Source of the DNA: a virus
Reading direction: 5' to 3' (one strand)
DNA length: 24,305 nucleotides
IMG/VR virus record: IMGVR_UViG_3300046006_005339
Location: 1 to 24,305 of that record
Each line of letters begins with the position of its first letter. Positions within the stretch are counted from its first letter, which is position 1. Below the pieces are notes generated by a model. The model was not told the origin of the DNA and searched no databases. It saw only the letters and a program-made list of their open reading frames with translations. Position numbers and translations under genes: made by a program. Shown here in pieces: positions 8,079-16,507 of this stretch.

Positions 8079-10307
8079 TTACGGCACAACGGCCTTTTGC
8101 ACGCCCCGGAAGTCTTTCACCACAGCGCCGTAGATATGCCGGATCTTGTAAGTGAGGTTGTCGTTATTGAACAAACTGCCTACTGTCGGGTTGTCCTGGA
8201 CAAACATTTCCGGCTCTTCGTTGCCATCAAGGAAGCCCACTTCAATCGACGGCACATCGCTTGGATCAGCCATCGCGACCCAGTCATTGGCATCCGTCCA
8301 GTACCATGGCACCAGAATTTCCGGTACCTGCGTCTGAATAAAGGTCGGGTCGTTGTTGGTATTGCGTTGGAACAAATCAAAAGCGATCGCTTCAAGGTCT
8401 GCCGGCACCAGCAGCAGCCGTGGCGAAATCCCCAAAGGCTCGGTTGAACCAAATTCGGTTTGTTTCAACATTCCAAGGCGCGCTGCAGACCAGCTGGCGG
8501 AGGATAAAGCAGCAGTCAGCAGGTTGTTATGGGTTGCATGTGCCAACGCCAAGGTGTCGTAAATGACAGGGTTGGTGCGCAGAAAATCCAGTACAAACTT
8601 GCCCAACGTGCGCTTGGCCGCGCTGGATAATTTGTCCGGGATCTGCAGGATGGCGCCGATGTCGTCGTTCTTAATCATTTCCAACGTGATGGTTTCGATA
8701 CCACCGCGTTTAGACACGCTGTAGGACGCTTTTTGGTCCGTTGGGCTGGTCAGTGCCAGGTATGAACCAGATTCGGCCACTTGCGGTAAATCGCCATAGC
8801 CACCAAAGCGAACCCGATCTTGCGTGCGGAAATCATTCACCGGCACCACTTTGGCAATACGACGCCAGATGTCGTATTGATTCGGTTTGTTATAGTTTTC
8901 AATCAGGCGTCGATTCATGACATTACCCAGCACCGCCGGGAAGCTGCCGGAATTGAGCGCTTCAACCATTCGCGTACGCGAACAGTCTTCTAAACGGCCT
9001 GTTACTTTATGGTCGCCGGTCAGGTCGATGTAACATTCACGGAAACTCTGCACGTCGCGATTTTTCGGGTCGAAAAATGCACTCAGCATTTCTTCGCCAT
9101 TGGGTGTATCGCGGTATGCCGCACCGCCAGCAGGCATTTGTACTTTGCCGCCTTCAATAAACTTCGCCAAGTAATCGCGTTCGCCTTTAATGGCATCATC
9201 GACTGCGGCTTCGGTAAAGTTATCCAACGCCCCAAACTGGCTTTGCAGGCGGTCAATCGCCGGCTGTGGCAACTTACTGGCAGCGATAGTTGCACGGGCA
9301 TAAGCGCGGGCCTCTAACATTTTGATGGTCTGGTCCAGCTCAGTTTTCGTCACGCCAGCCACTGGAGCGACTGGTGCTGAAACCGCTTCACGAAATGCCT
9401 GCAGCACCGCTTCTTCGTTGGTTTGGTCAAGGCCAACTAGCATGGCGGGTTTTGCCTGGCGAATGGCTTCGATAAGTTTGCTTAACATAGAGTTTTCCCC
9501 AGTGGTTTGCTTAGCCTCGACCATGCGGATCACACGTCCGCCGGCGCCGGGCTCAATGATTAAATCGACAGAATTCACGCGCAGAATGCTTTGCGCTTCA
9601 CGCAACTTGCCGGCGGTTTTTGCATTGCCGTCACAGTCGATAGAAAAGCCAAACAAGTCAGTCATATCGCGCTCAACCGCTTCGCGCAGTTTGACGGCGG
9701 TATCACCGGCAGATTTGAGAACCAGCAATGTGGCCTGAATAGCGCCTTGTTTTTTGGCACCCGCGCTTTCCACAAAGCGCGGTTTCGACAGCTGGCCAAT
9801 CAGGTTGGTGAAGGATTTACCTTCGCCTTTAATGTGCTCCGCATCCGTCTTCACAAAGACACGGGCACCATCAAATAGCGGCGCAGCTTCACGCAGGACT
9901 TTGGCGGGATAATTGACGTTATTGAGGCTAACACCCGCTTCAATCACGGTGATAAGAAACTTGGTACCAGTATCATCAGCGCCTTCAATAAAGATGCTAT
10001 TGGCGTCCCAGGCTTCTTTCAGCTCAGTGACTGCAACCGGTGTGTACTCGCGCACCACTTCAGTAAAATCACCAATCACAATCTGGTTTTGGTCATTCAG
10101 GGTGTAGCCGTAGGCATAGTGGCGGCCTTCACGCTGAATAACGGCAACGTCGGCATACAGCGCAACAAGGTCAATCCAGTCGCGACCGACGTGCTTGGCC
10201 AGTGCGCCGTTTACCAGCGTCATAATGTCGCGGTAATCCCCGGCTTTTGCTTCACGCAATGCCAGATTACCGCGAATGCCCTGCTCCGGGCGCAGCCGCA
10301 AAGTCAT
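8079..10307 (-). CDS. Prohead protease - major capsid protein fusion (gpT-like)
   Basis: A 742-residue polypeptide combining three parts. Residues 1-95 resemble the short strand-rich domain found upstream of such proteases (VAVIQREGRHYAYGYTL). Residues 105-290 form a serine-type prohead protease: candidate catalytic residues are His158 (KTDAEHIKGEG), Ser222 (DLFGFSIDCDG) and Asp248 (VNSVDLIIEPGAGG). A helical linker, about 290-400, could serve as scaffold. Residues 405-742 look like a HK97-fold, Mu gpT-type major capsid protein, with RMVEALNSGSFPAVLGNVMN and a C-terminus IYGAVVKDFRGVQKAV. Mu itself encodes the protease/scaffold and capsid separately. The protease presumably frees itself and the scaffold by self-cleavage. 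The ATG lies 2 nt after the upstream stop without a clear Shine-Dalgarno, suggesting coupled translation. Confidence 0.85.
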   Translation of the reverse strand: MTLRLRPEQGIRGNLALREAKAGDYRDIMTLVNGALAKHVGRDWIDLVALYADVAVIQREGRHYAYGYTLNDQNQIVIGDFTEVVREYTPVAVTELKEAWDANSIFIEGADDTGTKFLITVIEAGVSLNNVNYPAKVLREAAPLFDGARVFVKTDAEHIKGEGKSFTNLIGQLSKPRFVESAGAKKQGAIQATLLVLKSAGDTAVKLREAVERDMTDLFGFSIDCDGNAKTAGKLREAQSILRVNSVDLIIEPGAGGRVIRMVEAKQTTGENSMLSKLIEAIRQAKPAMLVGLDQTNEEAVLQAFREAVSAPVAPVAGVTKTELDQTIKMLEARAYARATIAASKLPQPAIDRLQSQFGALDNFTEAAVDDAIKGERDYLAKFIEGGKVQMPAGGAAYRDTPNGEEMLSAFFDPKNRDVQSFRECYIDLTGDHKVTGRLEDCSRTRMVEALNSGSFPAVLGNVMNRRLIENYNKPNQYDIWRRIAKVVPVNDFRTQDRVRFGGYGDLPQVAESGSYLALTSPTDQKASYSVSKRGGIETITLEMIKNDDIGAILQIPDKLSSAAKRTLGKFVLDFLRTNPVIYDTLALAHATHNNLLTAALSSASWSAARLGMLKQTEFGSTEPLGISPRLLLVPADLEAIAFDLFQRNTNNDPTFIQTQVPEILVPWYWTDANDWVAMADPSDVPSIEVGFLDGNEEPEMFVQDNPTVGSLFNNDNLTYKIRHIYGAVVKDFRGVQKAVVP

Positions 10308-10309
10308 GT

Positions 10310-10582
10310 TCAGGCAGCCAGGTTGCCGAGCAGCTTCTGACCGTCAACAGTGACCACAGTCACTTCGTTGCCACGCACCGCAAAGGCCAGCACTTCATCT
10401 GCTTTGACTTCAATTTCCACGGTTCGGGTGACTGGGCGCTTATGCTCATCCAGTTTTGGTTGTTTGGTTTTGGGGTCGATAATGACTTCCACCACTTCAC
10501 GTTTGACCAGTTTGGCCACGTCAGCATCGGTAAACTTCGGTTGTTCTGCGGTTGTTTCAGTAGATTGGTTTTGCTCTGCCAT
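10310..10582 (-). CDS. Small acidic protein upstream of the capsid gene
   Basis: A 90-residue protein starting MAEQNQSTETTAEQPKF, with a good GGAGAG Shine-Dalgarno before the ATG. After a disordered, Gln/Glu/Thr-rich N-terminus come a lysine-rich stretch (VEVIIDPKTKQPKLDEHKRP) and strand-like segments ending VTVVTVDGQKLLGNLAA. Its stop is 2 nt before the protease-capsid ATG, so expression of the two is probably coupled. A capsid assembly or decoration role is conceivable from position alone. I do not recognise the family. Confidence 0.6.
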   Translation of the reverse strand: MAEQNQSTETTAEQPKFTDADVAKLVKREVVEVIIDPKTKQPKLDEHKRPVTRTVEIEVKADEVLAFAVRGNEVTVVTVDGQKLLGNLAA

Positions 10583-10642
10583 TGCAGCTCTCCGGTTAGT
10601 GGATCAGCGAACAATGGCAGTTTGGAATAGCGGGGATTCAGT

Positions 10643-10661
10643 TGAAATTAAAGGGTTTTAG
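10643..10661. repeat. 19-bp cassette-boundary repeat, copy 1
   Basis: The plus strand reads TGAAATTAAAGGGTTTTAG. It differs by one base from the copy at 18334-18352. It lies 6 bp beyond the stop codon of the AbiGi-like gene, on the side facing the resumed capsid genes. A second loose match nearby (GGTTAGTG and ATCAGCG near 10594-10609) resembles GGTTAAGTG and TTCAGCG beside the other copy. Confidence 0.45.
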
Positions 10662-10666
10662 GAATT

Positions 10667-11437
10667 TTAGTGTTCGATTAGCGTTTCCCATGGCACAATT
10701 GGAGCTTCAATCTCTCGTCCAAAATAGCTATTCAATCTATCGTAATGCCCGCCAGCCTTTGGTAAAACGATAAGCTCAATATCTGAATACTGGAAACCGA
10801 AATTTCCAACTTTCCGCCATTCCCTCTCGCAATAAATTGAATGAAATTCTGATTCAGAGAACGTTTTCACCCAAGAAAGTACAGATAAGGCGCGCTCTTC
10901 ACTCTCTTCGGCTAAACGAATAAGCTCTTCACATTGCGCGTGATTTTCCCAATCAAAGTACTTATTTGATTGGCGTAACTCAGAATGTAGTTTATGCAAT
11001 ACTCTATTTAGCTCCGAGTTCTCGAGTGTATACAGGACTGGATTGAACAACTCCCTGAGTATCGCTTCACGCTTAAAGCCTATAGCCATTCGACCATAAC
11101 GTTTTGCGTGGTAATGAAGATGCTGAATAGGTATATCTGCAACACAAACTACATTGCTCGTAGGTTTAAAACTTATCAGCGACATGCCTTCTAAATCTTC
11201 GCCAGATGCCGCAAGAATGGGGTCTTCGCTAGCTGGCCTTTGTGTCTTAAAAATCTCCTCCGATTTGCCTGCAAGGACCACTTTGCTTTCAAGTATTGCC
11301 TTCAATGCTCGATATGAGTCTTTAACAGGCTTTGGTCTGTCGTTCTGCCTGCGAGTCTGGGGATTCCAAACGGGCCCCCCCGTAAAATGCCACAAAATCT
11401 TCGAAACGGTACCAGGTGTTTTACTCATCCCACTCAT
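10667..11437 (-). CDS. AbiGi-like putative abortive infection protein (moron)
   Basis: A 256-residue protein inserted between the gpF-like and capsid genes. It resembles the AbiGi family (PF10899, putative abortive phage resistance). Features fitting it are KILWHFTGG (13-21), a core VADIPIQHLHYHAKRYGR then MAIGFKRE (99-124), NPVLY (132-136), and the late motif YCEREWR (202-208). Lactococcal AbiG has two proteins, AbiGi and the nucleotidyltransferase AbiGii; no AbiGii partner is visible here. The gene is visibly AT-richer than the surrounding structural genes, with codons such as ATA and AAA, which suggests separate acquisition. It starts inside the end of the gpF gene (ATG 11437, or 11428 in frame). 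The likely role, inferred, is to protect the lysogen or exclude other phages. The family assignment was made by eye. Confidence 0.65.
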   Translation of the reverse strand: MSGMSKTPGTVSKILWHFTGGPVWNPQTRRQNDRPKPVKDSYRALKAILESKVVLAGKSEEIFKTQRPASEDPILAASGEDLEGMSLISFKPTSNVVCVADIPIQHLHYHAKRYGRMAIGFKREAILRELFNPVLYTLENSELNRVLHKLHSELRQSNKYFDWENHAQCEELIRLAEESEERALSVLSWVKTFSESEFHSIYCEREWRKVGNFGFQYSDIELIVLPKAGGHYDRLNSYFGREIEAPIVPWETLIEH

Positions 11438-12233
11438 CCATAAAAGGCACCATCATGCAACCGCAGCGGATCACCTCACTGGCGGGCGCTTTGGGGTCAT
11501 GCGGGTGCATCATTAACACTGTCCCGATAATAAAAGGTTTATCAACTGGTTGCACCTGATTGTTAGCAACCGCATGGCTTAAGCGAGGTTTGCGGCGATT
11601 ACTACGTTTCCATTGCTTACTAAGGGCCGGCACAAACTCGCTGGCTTGCTCCAGACGTGCCTGGCTGGACATGCCGTACAATCGGCCGAGTTCGGTTTGG
11701 GTGATAGTTTTGGCGCGATAATCCGCATTGTCGGTTAACTGACTAGCGATGCCGGTACGAAGCTTTTGCAGGTCAATAGCCCCCATCGCAGCTAGCGACA
11801 GCTGCTGGCCAATCGCTTTTGCAGCGTCACTGGCCACGTCTTTGATTTTGTCGACCATAAAAAAACGCACCGCTTCCAGCTGTTGAATGTTGAGCGCCGG
11901 AGCCAAACCAACATACTCAACTGCTGCGGCTGCCAGAGGTTTATCAATCAAATCAATACCGGCTTGCCAGGTGCGGTTGGCCACATTAATCACCTGAGAT
12001 TCGGCTTTTACGCCCATAGCCGTCAGCAGACGATCAACTTCAGATCTCAGTTTGCGCAGATGCCAGGTTTGCCAATCATTGGGATTACCCTGCATTTGCG
12101 CCAGGATCTCGGTTTCTGTTTGCTTCAACAGCTCTGACAACTGGCCATATAACTCTTCCTGCAACAACTTGCGCTGTTTCACCTGGCGCGCCCGCTCTGC
12201 GTTAAACGCTTTACGTTTTTCCGCCCCAGTCAT
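11421..12233 (-). CDS. gpF-like head morphogenesis protein (SPP1 gp7 family)
   Basis: A 270-residue protein starting MTGAEKRKAFNAERARQVK. It matches the Mu gpF/SPP1 gp7 group of minor head proteins that associate with the portal. A long helical N-terminal half contains YVGLAPALNIQQLEAVRFF. The conserved C-terminal region begins AKTITQTELGRLYGMSSQ, continues with KQWKRSNRRKPRLSHAVANN, and ends with MMHPHDPKAPASEVIRCGC. Its ATG overlaps the portal stop as ATGA, the usual order in Mu-like phages. The last residues (PFMDEWDE) lie under the start of the AbiGi-like gene, so that insertion left this gene intact. Confidence 0.88.
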   Translation of the reverse strand: MTGAEKRKAFNAERARQVKQRKLLQEELYGQLSELLKQTETEILAQMQGNPNDWQTWHLRKLRSEVDRLLTAMGVKAESQVINVANRTWQAGIDLIDKPLAAAAVEYVGLAPALNIQQLEAVRFFMVDKIKDVASDAAKAIGQQLSLAAMGAIDLQKLRTGIASQLTDNADYRAKTITQTELGRLYGMSSQARLEQASEFVPALSKQWKRSNRRKPRLSHAVANNQVQPVDKPFIIGTVLMMHPHDPKAPASEVIRCGCMMVPFMDEWDE

Positions 12234-13717
12234 GCAGCCTCATCCTGTTCGGCTGGATCAACATCAGGGTCAACAAAAGCATCTTTTTCGGCTTGCTTGG
12301 TTTTGTTATCCTGCTCACGTTTTTTCCTTTCCGTGGCCGCTTCACGGGCTTTCGCCAATTCGTCGACCGCATCAAAGGCCACGCCTAATTGACCGCAGAC
12401 GCTGCTGATCACCTGCAGCGCTGTCTCTTCGCTGATGAGCGTTGCTTCTATCATCAGGATCATCGCGCTGCAAACCTGCTGAAGGGCGGCAGCATATTTA
12501 GTCGTGTCCTTGGCAGTGATCTCCGGAAAGTTTACTTCGGTGTAATAAGCATAACTTTCCAGCTCTGGCTCGCGCTGCCCGTGTGCTAATTCATACTGAC
12601 GGATCACATAAGTCGCCATGCTATGCAGCATAAACTTGATATGACGCTGGCGCATGGTCAGCATCTTCAGCGTCGGCTCGCCCATGCTCTCGCCGTTCGC
12701 CCGGTTCACGTCGCCGGCGTCAGCGAACCAGTGAGGCGGCATGGTGGCGCCGGACAGGATATGATTGCGAAATAGCTTGCCGATCACTTCAGTATCGCCA
12801 CTGTTCAGCTGCGGGCTTTGCGCTTCCCACGTTTCGCGGTCGTTGTGCACGTTCACTGAGTTGGGTGCCGGCGGCTTAATTTCACCCGCTCGCCGGTTCA
12901 CTTCGGCTTGGTCGGCACCGACTAATGTAACATCCCAGACAAATGCCCGCAGCGCCTGGGCACGCTCGCCTTCACCGAACAGGAATTCATCGTAGAGGTC
13001 CAGAAAATCCGCCTGCGCCGTTAAATCTCCATGACCCCGGCCCTGATGGCAAAAGGCGTTGATGTTGAAATAAAAGATGTCGCCGTCGGTAAAACTGGCC
13101 CGGATGCCCTGAGTACGTTTGGTAAACACATCCTCTGGGCCATTAATAATCACCCGGTATTTTTGATAGGTTTGTTTGGTGCCGCGCTTTTTGGTGATGA
13201 CGCCAATTGGCTGCTCGGAATTGTCCGGGTCAAACACAACTTCGGCCACCTGGTTGGGGTCGAGATACCCCAGTCGAACATGACCGTTTAATGGGTTCAC
13301 AAAAGCCGGATAGAACTGTTCGCCAAACAGCGCCAACTCCCGAACTTTCTTTTCCAGCTTGATATCCATGTTGTTGATGGGATCGCGCCAGAAGCGGTCC
13401 AGCACTTTCTGGTAGTCGTCCTCTTCATTGACCAGCTTGACCCCTTCCGCCAGCAAGTAAGCGACTGGTAGTTCAATTAGTCGGTTAGCGATTAAGTTCG
13501 CTTGCCACAGCCAGGCAGACATTTTCACCATACGCTGCCGCTGCACCGGGTTTAAATCTCGCCCGGTGTCGCTACTAAGTCGCGTCCAACCGGTCATATC
13601 TTCCTGTACATTGGTGCCAGCAGACTCCCGCAATGGCACTGTTTGGTCTTTTTGTGGTTCATCTGATTGAGCCGGTTCTGCTTTGAACCAGTTTGTTACT
13701 GCTGCCCATAAAGCCAC
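12230..13717 (-). CDS. Portal protein, DUF935 (Mu gp29-like)
   Basis: About 495 residues. An ATG at 13750 extends the frame, but the real start is most likely the GTG at 13717 (ALWAAVTNWFKAEP), because a strong AGGAGG lies 5 bases before it. The protein forms the dodecameric DNA gate of the head. Family features include TGRDLNPVQRQRMVKMSAWL (near 55-75), IELPVAYLLAEGVKLV, and FADAGDVNRANGESMGEPTL in the latter half. The C-terminal tail is highly charged (AREAATERKKREQDNKTKQA) and acidic at its end (DPDVDPAEQDEAA), which is common in this family. It follows the large terminase and precedes gpF with an ATGA overlap. Confidence 0.92.
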   Translation of the reverse strand: MALWAAVTNWFKAEPAQSDEPQKDQTVPLRESAGTNVQEDMTGWTRLSSDTGRDLNPVQRQRMVKMSAWLWQANLIANRLIELPVAYLLAEGVKLVNEEDDYQKVLDRFWRDPINNMDIKLEKKVRELALFGEQFYPAFVNPLNGHVRLGYLDPNQVAEVVFDPDNSEQPIGVITKKRGTKQTYQKYRVIINGPEDVFTKRTQGIRASFTDGDIFYFNINAFCHQGRGHGDLTAQADFLDLYDEFLFGEGERAQALRAFVWDVTLVGADQAEVNRRAGEIKPPAPNSVNVHNDRETWEAQSPQLNSGDTEVIGKLFRNHILSGATMPPHWFADAGDVNRANGESMGEPTLKMLTMRQRHIKFMLHSMATYVIRQYELAHGQREPELESYAYYTEVNFPEITAKDTTKYAAALQQVCSAMILMIEATLISEETALQVISSVCGQLGVAFDAVDELAKAREAATERKKREQDNKTKQAEKDAFVDPDVDPAEQDEAA

Positions 13718-13764
13718 GGCGGCCTCCTTTTGAAATCGGACGTAAAGCATTTACGATTATTTAG

Positions 13765-13783
13765 AAGGCCGCAGAGCGGCCTT
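13765..13783. other. Perfect 8-bp hairpin between terminase and portal genes
   Basis: AAGGCCGC and GCGGCCTT flank a three-base loop (AGA). It lies in the 124-bp gap that separates the terminase stop from the portal GTG, 48 bp before that start. No T-tract follows in either direction, so it could be an mRNA-stability or processing element rather than a terminator. It is one of the strongest stems in the window. Confidence 0.55.
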
Positions 13784-13820
13784 AGTAACCCATTGCCACG
13801 GCAAATTAGCCTTAGGCGCT

Positions 13821-13844
13821 TAAAATCGCGCACAGCGCGTTTTA
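13821..13844 (-). terminator. Weak terminator-like hairpin at the terminase stop
   Basis: Reading leftward, the TAA stop is followed by CGCGC-TGT-GCGCG and then ATTTTA. The A residues before the stem also pair with the T residues after it. The short U-run makes partial termination more likely than full termination. Confidence 0.4.
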
Positions 13845-15284
13845 GCGAACACGGCGGAATAAGCCACCAGCGGTCTGCCTTAAACGCATTTTTTCTGGTT
13901 TGAATGTTTCGCGGATTGACTGAGTAAGGACTTGCACACCGGCCGCTGGCGCACCCAAGCTATTAGCGGCATGGATGGCAAGACCCAACGCCCAGAAGTG
14001 GTCGGCATGACCGTCTACTGTGCGTTCAGCGGTAAAGCGCACATTGCCGGCGGCCGTAATTTGTTTGGTGACCATTCGAAGGTCTGCCCGAATTTTTGGG
14101 TCATGTGGAATACGGAGTTTTCGATCTTCCATTGCGCCGCGAATGGGGTAAGCCAGCGCTTCTTTGACCTTCGGTGTAAAGGTCACCGCCTCGACCCGAT
14201 GTTCGCCCAGCGCATCCTGCGCATCATCAGCCCAGCCAATCCCCAAACCAGTTGCATCGATACAGACACGCTCACAGCGCTGGAACCACGGCCATAGAAT
14301 GGCTTCCTGCTCGCCTTTGCGCATGTTTTGCAACCGTTCGATGTGGCGGGTATAAATCACATCCCCCAGCAGCTCAACGACCCACAGCACGGTTAAGTCG
14401 TGCTTGCGGCCAATGTCGACGCCAGCGAACAACCTTCCACCTTCAATTTGTTGCCAGGGCAGATGGCTGGGGAATTCAGCCGAAGCAATCAGATCGTATT
14501 CAAGGAAGGCAACGTCATCGTCGGCTGGATTGCACATGTACTCTTGTTGAAACGACTCTTCGTCGGCACAGCCAGAACGTACAAACTCAAAATAGGCAGC
14601 CTCGTCCATGACCTGGCGCTCATCGTCGGCTGGCAGCATTTGCTGCAGCTTAAACAAAAAACCCTGGTCCAGAGCATCTTGCAGCGTGATCCGATGCAGG
14701 CTGATCCCCTTGGGATTACCATTCTCGCGAACTTCCCGGATCAACTGGTTAAAAAAGTTATGACTGCCCCGGTGAGTAGAAATGATTTCCATACTACCGC
14801 CCCAGGTAATACCCGGATAAGCAATGGACCACAGCTTGCGAGGATCCGGATGCAATGCAAATTCATCCAGAATACGGCCACCGCGTTTACCGGCTTGCGC
14901 GTCCGGATTGGAGCTCATGGAATGAATGCGTTTGCCGCTGGCGAACTCCAACACGTAAGCTGAGATCCTATCTTTTGGATCGAGGACGATTTCGCCAAGG
15001 TCTTTGGCGGCCAGATTCATGATAGTTGCCCACATCTTACAGTCTTCGATAAATAGCCTGGCTTGCAGGTCATCCCGACTGCTGACCCACTGGTCATGGC
15101 GGGCGCCTTGAGCAGAAGTTCTTTCATCCGCTGCATATGCCGTCGACCAAGACAATCCGATTTGCCGGGATTTTTCCATCAGCTTTAAGCGGCTGTTATC
15201 TTTAATCCAGGCCGCCTGAAACGGCAGAAAAATTCCGTCGGTATTGGCCGGAACAACCTTGGCATTTCCCTTTGTCTTGGCCAT
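13842..15284 (-). CDS. Terminase large subunit (Mu gp28-like)
   Basis: A 480-residue DNA-packaging motor. The ATPase domain shows SRQIGLSWS (39-47) at the Walker A position, ILDE (138-141) as Walker B with catalytic Glu141, and MEIISTHRG (165-173) as coupling motif. The nuclease domain has the RNase H-like acidic residues Asp290 (FAGVDIGRKHD), Asp343 (CIDATG) and Asp428 (GHADHFWALGLA). The ATG shares a base with the stop of the DUF3486 small-subunit gene (TGATG), so the two are translationally coupled. The length is normal. All visible key residues are intact, so the packaging motor looks functional. Confidence 0.95.
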   Translation of the reverse strand: MAKTKGNAKVVPANTDGIFLPFQAAWIKDNSRLKLMEKSRQIGLSWSTAYAADERTSAQGARHDQWVSSRDDLQARLFIEDCKMWATIMNLAAKDLGEIVLDPKDRISAYVLEFASGKRIHSMSSNPDAQAGKRGGRILDEFALHPDPRKLWSIAYPGITWGGSMEIISTHRGSHNFFNQLIREVRENGNPKGISLHRITLQDALDQGFLFKLQQMLPADDERQVMDEAAYFEFVRSGCADEESFQQEYMCNPADDDVAFLEYDLIASAEFPSHLPWQQIEGGRLFAGVDIGRKHDLTVLWVVELLGDVIYTRHIERLQNMRKGEQEAILWPWFQRCERVCIDATGLGIGWADDAQDALGEHRVEAVTFTPKVKEALAYPIRGAMEDRKLRIPHDPKIRADLRMVTKQITAAGNVRFTAERTVDGHADHFWALGLAIHAANSLGAPAAGVQVLTQSIRETFKPEKMRLRQTAGGLFRRVR

Positions 15285-15844
15285 CAGACAATCCCCAGCG
15301 CTTCGCGGATAGCTGCCTGAGTTTCAGCGGTTACACCGCCTTTGGTGCTCAGCGTATCCAGTTTGGATTTTTGTTCTGCCAGCAGTTCTTCTTTGAGTTG
15401 TTTCTTCAATACTGCGCTAGAATTTGCCGTGCGCTGCAGGCGCTGGATACTTAGCACCAAATCGCCCAAAGTCTCTATATCAACCGGGGCGTCGTCCGTC
15501 GCCTTCGACATCGCATGTGCAGTCGTTTTGAACATCGCGCTCATCAGCATCGACTGCAGCAACATGCCTTGCTCACCCAAGCTCGACAGGTCCAGCTTGT
15601 CCGCCATGGCCGTGGCATAGTCCTGGCAGCGACGCATGTCATTGGCCACTTCTTCCATCTTTTTGGCTTCGCGCCAAACCAGATTCTTGGATATTTGCTC
15701 AACATCAGAGTTGCCGGCATAGTTCGCCAGTTCAGTGTTAACCATGTCAGCAATGTCCTGACTGGTGTAGCGCTTGCTGTCTATCAGCCGGTGTAAAAGC
15801 GCCCTAATATCTTCGGGCAACAAGTCAACTTTGGTGCCTTTCAT
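15284..15844 (-). CDS. DUF3486 protein, small terminase subunit (Mu gp27-like)
   Basis: A protein of 186 residues from the ATG at 15844, MKGTKVDLLPEDIRALLHRL. The frame is open further upstream, but this start has GGAG 6 bases before it and gives the usual DUF3486 beginning (xDLLPxxIRxxL). An N-terminal helix-turn-helix-like region (SKRYTSQDIADMVNTEL) would bind the phage DNA, and the rest is helical, ending in a Lys/Glu-rich segment (KKQLKEELLAEQKSK). It recognises phage DNA and hands it to the large subunit. It sits directly ahead of that gene with a one-base overlap, as in Mu-like phages. Confidence 0.85.
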   Translation of the reverse strand: MKGTKVDLLPEDIRALLHRLIDSKRYTSQDIADMVNTELANYAGNSDVEQISKNLVWREAKKMEEVANDMRRCQDYATAMADKLDLSSLGEQGMLLQSMLMSAMFKTTAHAMSKATDDAPVDIETLGDLVLSIQRLQRTANSSAVLKKQLKEELLAEQKSKLDTLSTKGGVTAETQAAIREALGIV

Positions 15845-15845
15845 A

Positions 15846-16139
15846 TCAAACTCCGGGAGCTGGTCGTTTAACACCATCGACCCGCGCCCGGCCATTGGCC
15901 ACATCAACACCGCGCTCGGTAATACTGGCCACTAATGTCCGATCACCAATTTTACTGACCGCCAATAACCCTTGTTCTTCCAGCCAGCGCATATGGCTGC
16001 GAACGGCGTCACGACTCACGCTATGGCCAAAGTTATGCAGCACATCATGCAAAATGCTGTCGTTGGCGCTGTAGCCCTGGGTTTCACTCAAGGCCCGTAA
16101 AATGACCAGGCGCTGGTCCGCTTCAAATAACTCACGCAT
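15846..16139 (-). CDS. Winged-helix protein (Mu gp26 / VpaChn25_0724-like)
   Basis: A 97-residue protein that reads as a compact winged helix: LVILRALSETQGYSANDSIL (11-30), the recognition-helix region HSVSRDAVRSHMRWLEEQGL, then the wing AVSKIGDRTLVASITERG. This pattern is common between DUF2730 and DUF3486 genes in Mu-like phages. Its role may be in head or packaging regulation, but it is unproven in the family. The ATG overlaps the stop of the DUF2730 gene (TAATG), and its own TGA is one base before the DUF3486 ATG, so the packaging genes form one translational chain. Confidence 0.75.
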   Translation of the reverse strand: MRELFEADQRLVILRALSETQGYSANDSILHDVLHNFGHSVSRDAVRSHMRWLEEQGLLAVSKIGDRTLVASITERGVDVANGRARVDGVKRPAPGV

Positions 16140-16507
16140 TAATCACTACTCCGGCGGTTTAAGTTGGCTTCCAGCATCAGCTGCAGCGGCCGCTCAATGC
16201 GGTTAATGGTCTCATTGAGGTGCTGGCACTGCGCCTCTACCCTGGCAAGCTGCACTTGGGTTTGCGCAAGCAGGTCGCGATCAGGCAGGTTTTTGATGGC
16301 TTCTTCCATTTGCTGGACACGTAGATTTAATGCAGTCAGCTCACGGTCTTTGGCATAGGTCTGTTCAATAGTTTGCACCCGAACAACCAACGGATTCATT
16401 TGCTCGTGACTGACAAAACTTTTGCGCAGGGAGAATCCAGCAATGGTTATTGCAAACAACAGCACAAAGCTAATCACTGGCCAGTACTCTAGAAACTTAT
16501 CTGCCAT
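16139..16507 (-). CDS. DUF2730 membrane-anchored coiled-coil protein (Mu gp25-like)
   Basis: The start was set to the ATG at 16507 (MADKFLEYWPVISFVLL), with AGGAG 8 bases upstream; the open frame runs further but lacks a site. The 122-residue product has one N-terminal membrane helix (about 9-27), then a long coiled coil rich in Gln, Glu and Leu (RVQTIEQTYAKDRELTALNL, LRVQQMEEAIKNLPDRDLL). DUF2730 proteins regularly lie between the lysis cassette and the terminase genes of Mu-like phages. Their function is not established. The start overlaps the end of the TraR-like gene. Confidence 0.8.
   Translation of the reverse strand: MADKFLEYWPVISFVLLFAITIAGFSLRKSFVSHEQMNPLVVRVQTIEQTYAKDRELTALNLRVQQMEEAIKNLPDRDLLAQTQVQLARVEAQCQHLNETINRIERPLQLMLEANLNRRSSD

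Noticed and set aside
13718-13750. Portal start at the ATG at 13750
   Set aside because: AGGAGG lies five bases before the GTG at 13717; the upstream ATG has no such site.
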